NCBI GenBank assembly: GCA_003569205.1
Contig: BGOK01000006.1
Coordinates: forward strand, 62,001-126,000
Source: Verrucomicrobiota bacterium
GTDB lineage: Bacteria; Verrucomicrobiota; Verrucomicrobiia; Opitutales; UBA953
Direction of reading: 5' to 3'
DNA length: 64,000 nucleotides
The stretch's first letter is position 1, and each line of letters opens with the position of its first letter. Of this stretch, positions 63,410-64,000 are shown piece by piece. The position numbers and the translations under genes were made by a program. Under the pieces are notes generated by a model. It made no database searches. It was not told the DNA's origin and saw only the letters and a list, made by a program, of their open reading frames with translations.

Positions 63410-64000
63410 CTAATCGAGGTAGGGCACGTATTCGGGGACTAGCCGCTTCAGGCCCTGCTTACAGGCCGACTTCTCCTGTGGAAGCAAGGCTCGGATGTCC
63501 GACAGCAGCCCGGCCAGCCCATCGTACGGGGTGCCGGCGGCGACGAATCGGAAGATGCGCGCGTGCTTGGTCGTCCGGTACTGCTCGCCATGATGCTGCA
63601 GCTCTTCGACCAATTTTTCGCCGGGCCGCAGTCCCACGATTTTAATCTCAATATCAATATCCGGACGGAAGCCGCTGAGCTCGATGAGCTGGCGGGCCAC
63701 GTCGATAATCTTCAGTGGCTGCCCCATCTCGAGGACGAGGATATCGCCTCCCTCCCCTTGGGTCGCGCTCTGCAGCACCAAGCCCACGGCCTCGGGGATG
63801 GTCATGAAGTAACGCTTCACCTCGGGGTGGGTAACGGTGACGGGGCCGCCCGTGGCGATCTGCTTACGGAAGATTGGGATGACGGACCCCGAGGAACCGA
63901 GGACATTGCCGAAGCGCACGGCCACGAACTGCGTGATATTACCGGGCCGACCCTGCATGGACTGCACCACCATTTCGGCCAAGCGCTTCGAGGCGCCCAT
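63410..64000 (-). CDS. CapD/FlaA1-type nucleotide-sugar 4,6-dehydratase, C-terminal part
   Basis: The 3' part (196 codons) of a polysaccharide biosynthesis epimerase/dehydratase whose start lies past the window edge. GASKRLAEMVVQSM holds the expected K of the short-chain-dehydrogenase active site (tyrosine is beyond the edge), and VRFGNVLGSSGSVIPIF, HPEVKRYFMTIPEAVGLVL and GLRPGEKLVEEL are typical of WbpM/CapD/PglF enzymes. The usual membrane-spanning N-terminal domain would lie upstream. It modifies UDP-sugars for surface glycans, which could supply the DegT aminotransferase. Confidence 0.9.
   Translation of the reverse strand: MGASKRLAEMVVQSMQGRPGNITQFVAVRFGNVLGSSGSVIPIFRKQIATGGPVTVTHPEVKRYFMTIPEAVGLVLQSATQGEGGDILVLEMGQPLKIIDVARQLIELSGFRPDIDIEIKIVGLRPGEKLVEELQHHGEQYRTTKHARIFRFVAAGTPYDGLAGLLSDIRALLPQEKSACKQGLKRLVPEYVPYLD

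Overview
This is about 64 kb of GC-rich, tightly packed bacterial DNA. The gene content suggests a Gram-negative member of the Verrucomicrobiota, probably Opitutae. Grounds for that inference: two giant autotransporters built from autotransporter-associated beta-strand repeats, a long PurF, an L-fucose catabolic operon, a GH81 laminarinase, and a paralogous pair of one-helix membrane proteins with Gly-rich linkers. No rRNA or other taxonomic marker is present, so the assignment is not proven.

Layout. 1-1.5 kb: a Gfo/Idh/MocA oxidoreductase and tRNA-Glu. 1.5-16.6 kb (minus): two tandem autotransporter genes, the upstream one split by a frameshift, ending in a clear hairpin terminator and preceded by a likely promoter and a 58-residue membrane protein. 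17-18.3 kb: an orphan OmpR-type response regulator, a glutaredoxin and an inverted-repeat element. 18.3-25.7 kb (minus): DegT aminotransferase, lgt, a CBS-domain membrane protein, pabC/pabB-like genes and an M24 peptidase. 25.8-26.0 kb: two tRNA-Gly genes. 26-34.7 kb (mostly minus): HNH nuclease, a split rodZ-like gene, M50 protease, FmdB-like zinc ribbon, glycosyltransferase, ROK kinase, cupin, SRAP protein, slyX, kbl and a doubly frameshifted tdh. 34.8-37.6 kb (plus): the paralogous membrane-protein pair. 37.6-41.7 kb (minus): L-fucose operon. 41.7-48.3 kb (minus): complete F1Fo ATP synthase operon atpBEFHAGDC. 48.4-56.3 kb: pdxH, rsmE, rsmD, a Fpg/MutM-like glycosylase, GH81 laminarinase, an aldo/keto reductase, a frameshifted NUDIX hydrolase and a frameshifted kinase-fold protein. 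56.4-64 kb: purF, an exo-muramidase-like DUF1343 protein, purN, prmA, a small membrane protein, purK, purE and the 3' part of a CapD/FlaA1-type nucleotide-sugar dehydratase gene.

How the genes fit together: the fucose operon, GH81 enzyme and oxidoreductases suggest life on algal or other polysaccharides. tdh and kbl would convert threonine to glycine. purF, purN, purK and purE give part of IMP synthesis. Gene packing is extreme: four convergent pairs meet with stop codons that abut exactly.

Two themes deserve attention. First, seven apparent single-base frameshifts break six otherwise well-conserved genes, mostly at short homopolymers; uncorrected sequencing error is the simplest explanation, with gene decay or recoding as alternatives. 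Second, the paralogous membrane proteins share a 147-residue N-terminal module that differs at about 33 DNA positions but at only one residue. I did not find a CRISPR array, insertion sequence, prophage or a clearly new defence system.
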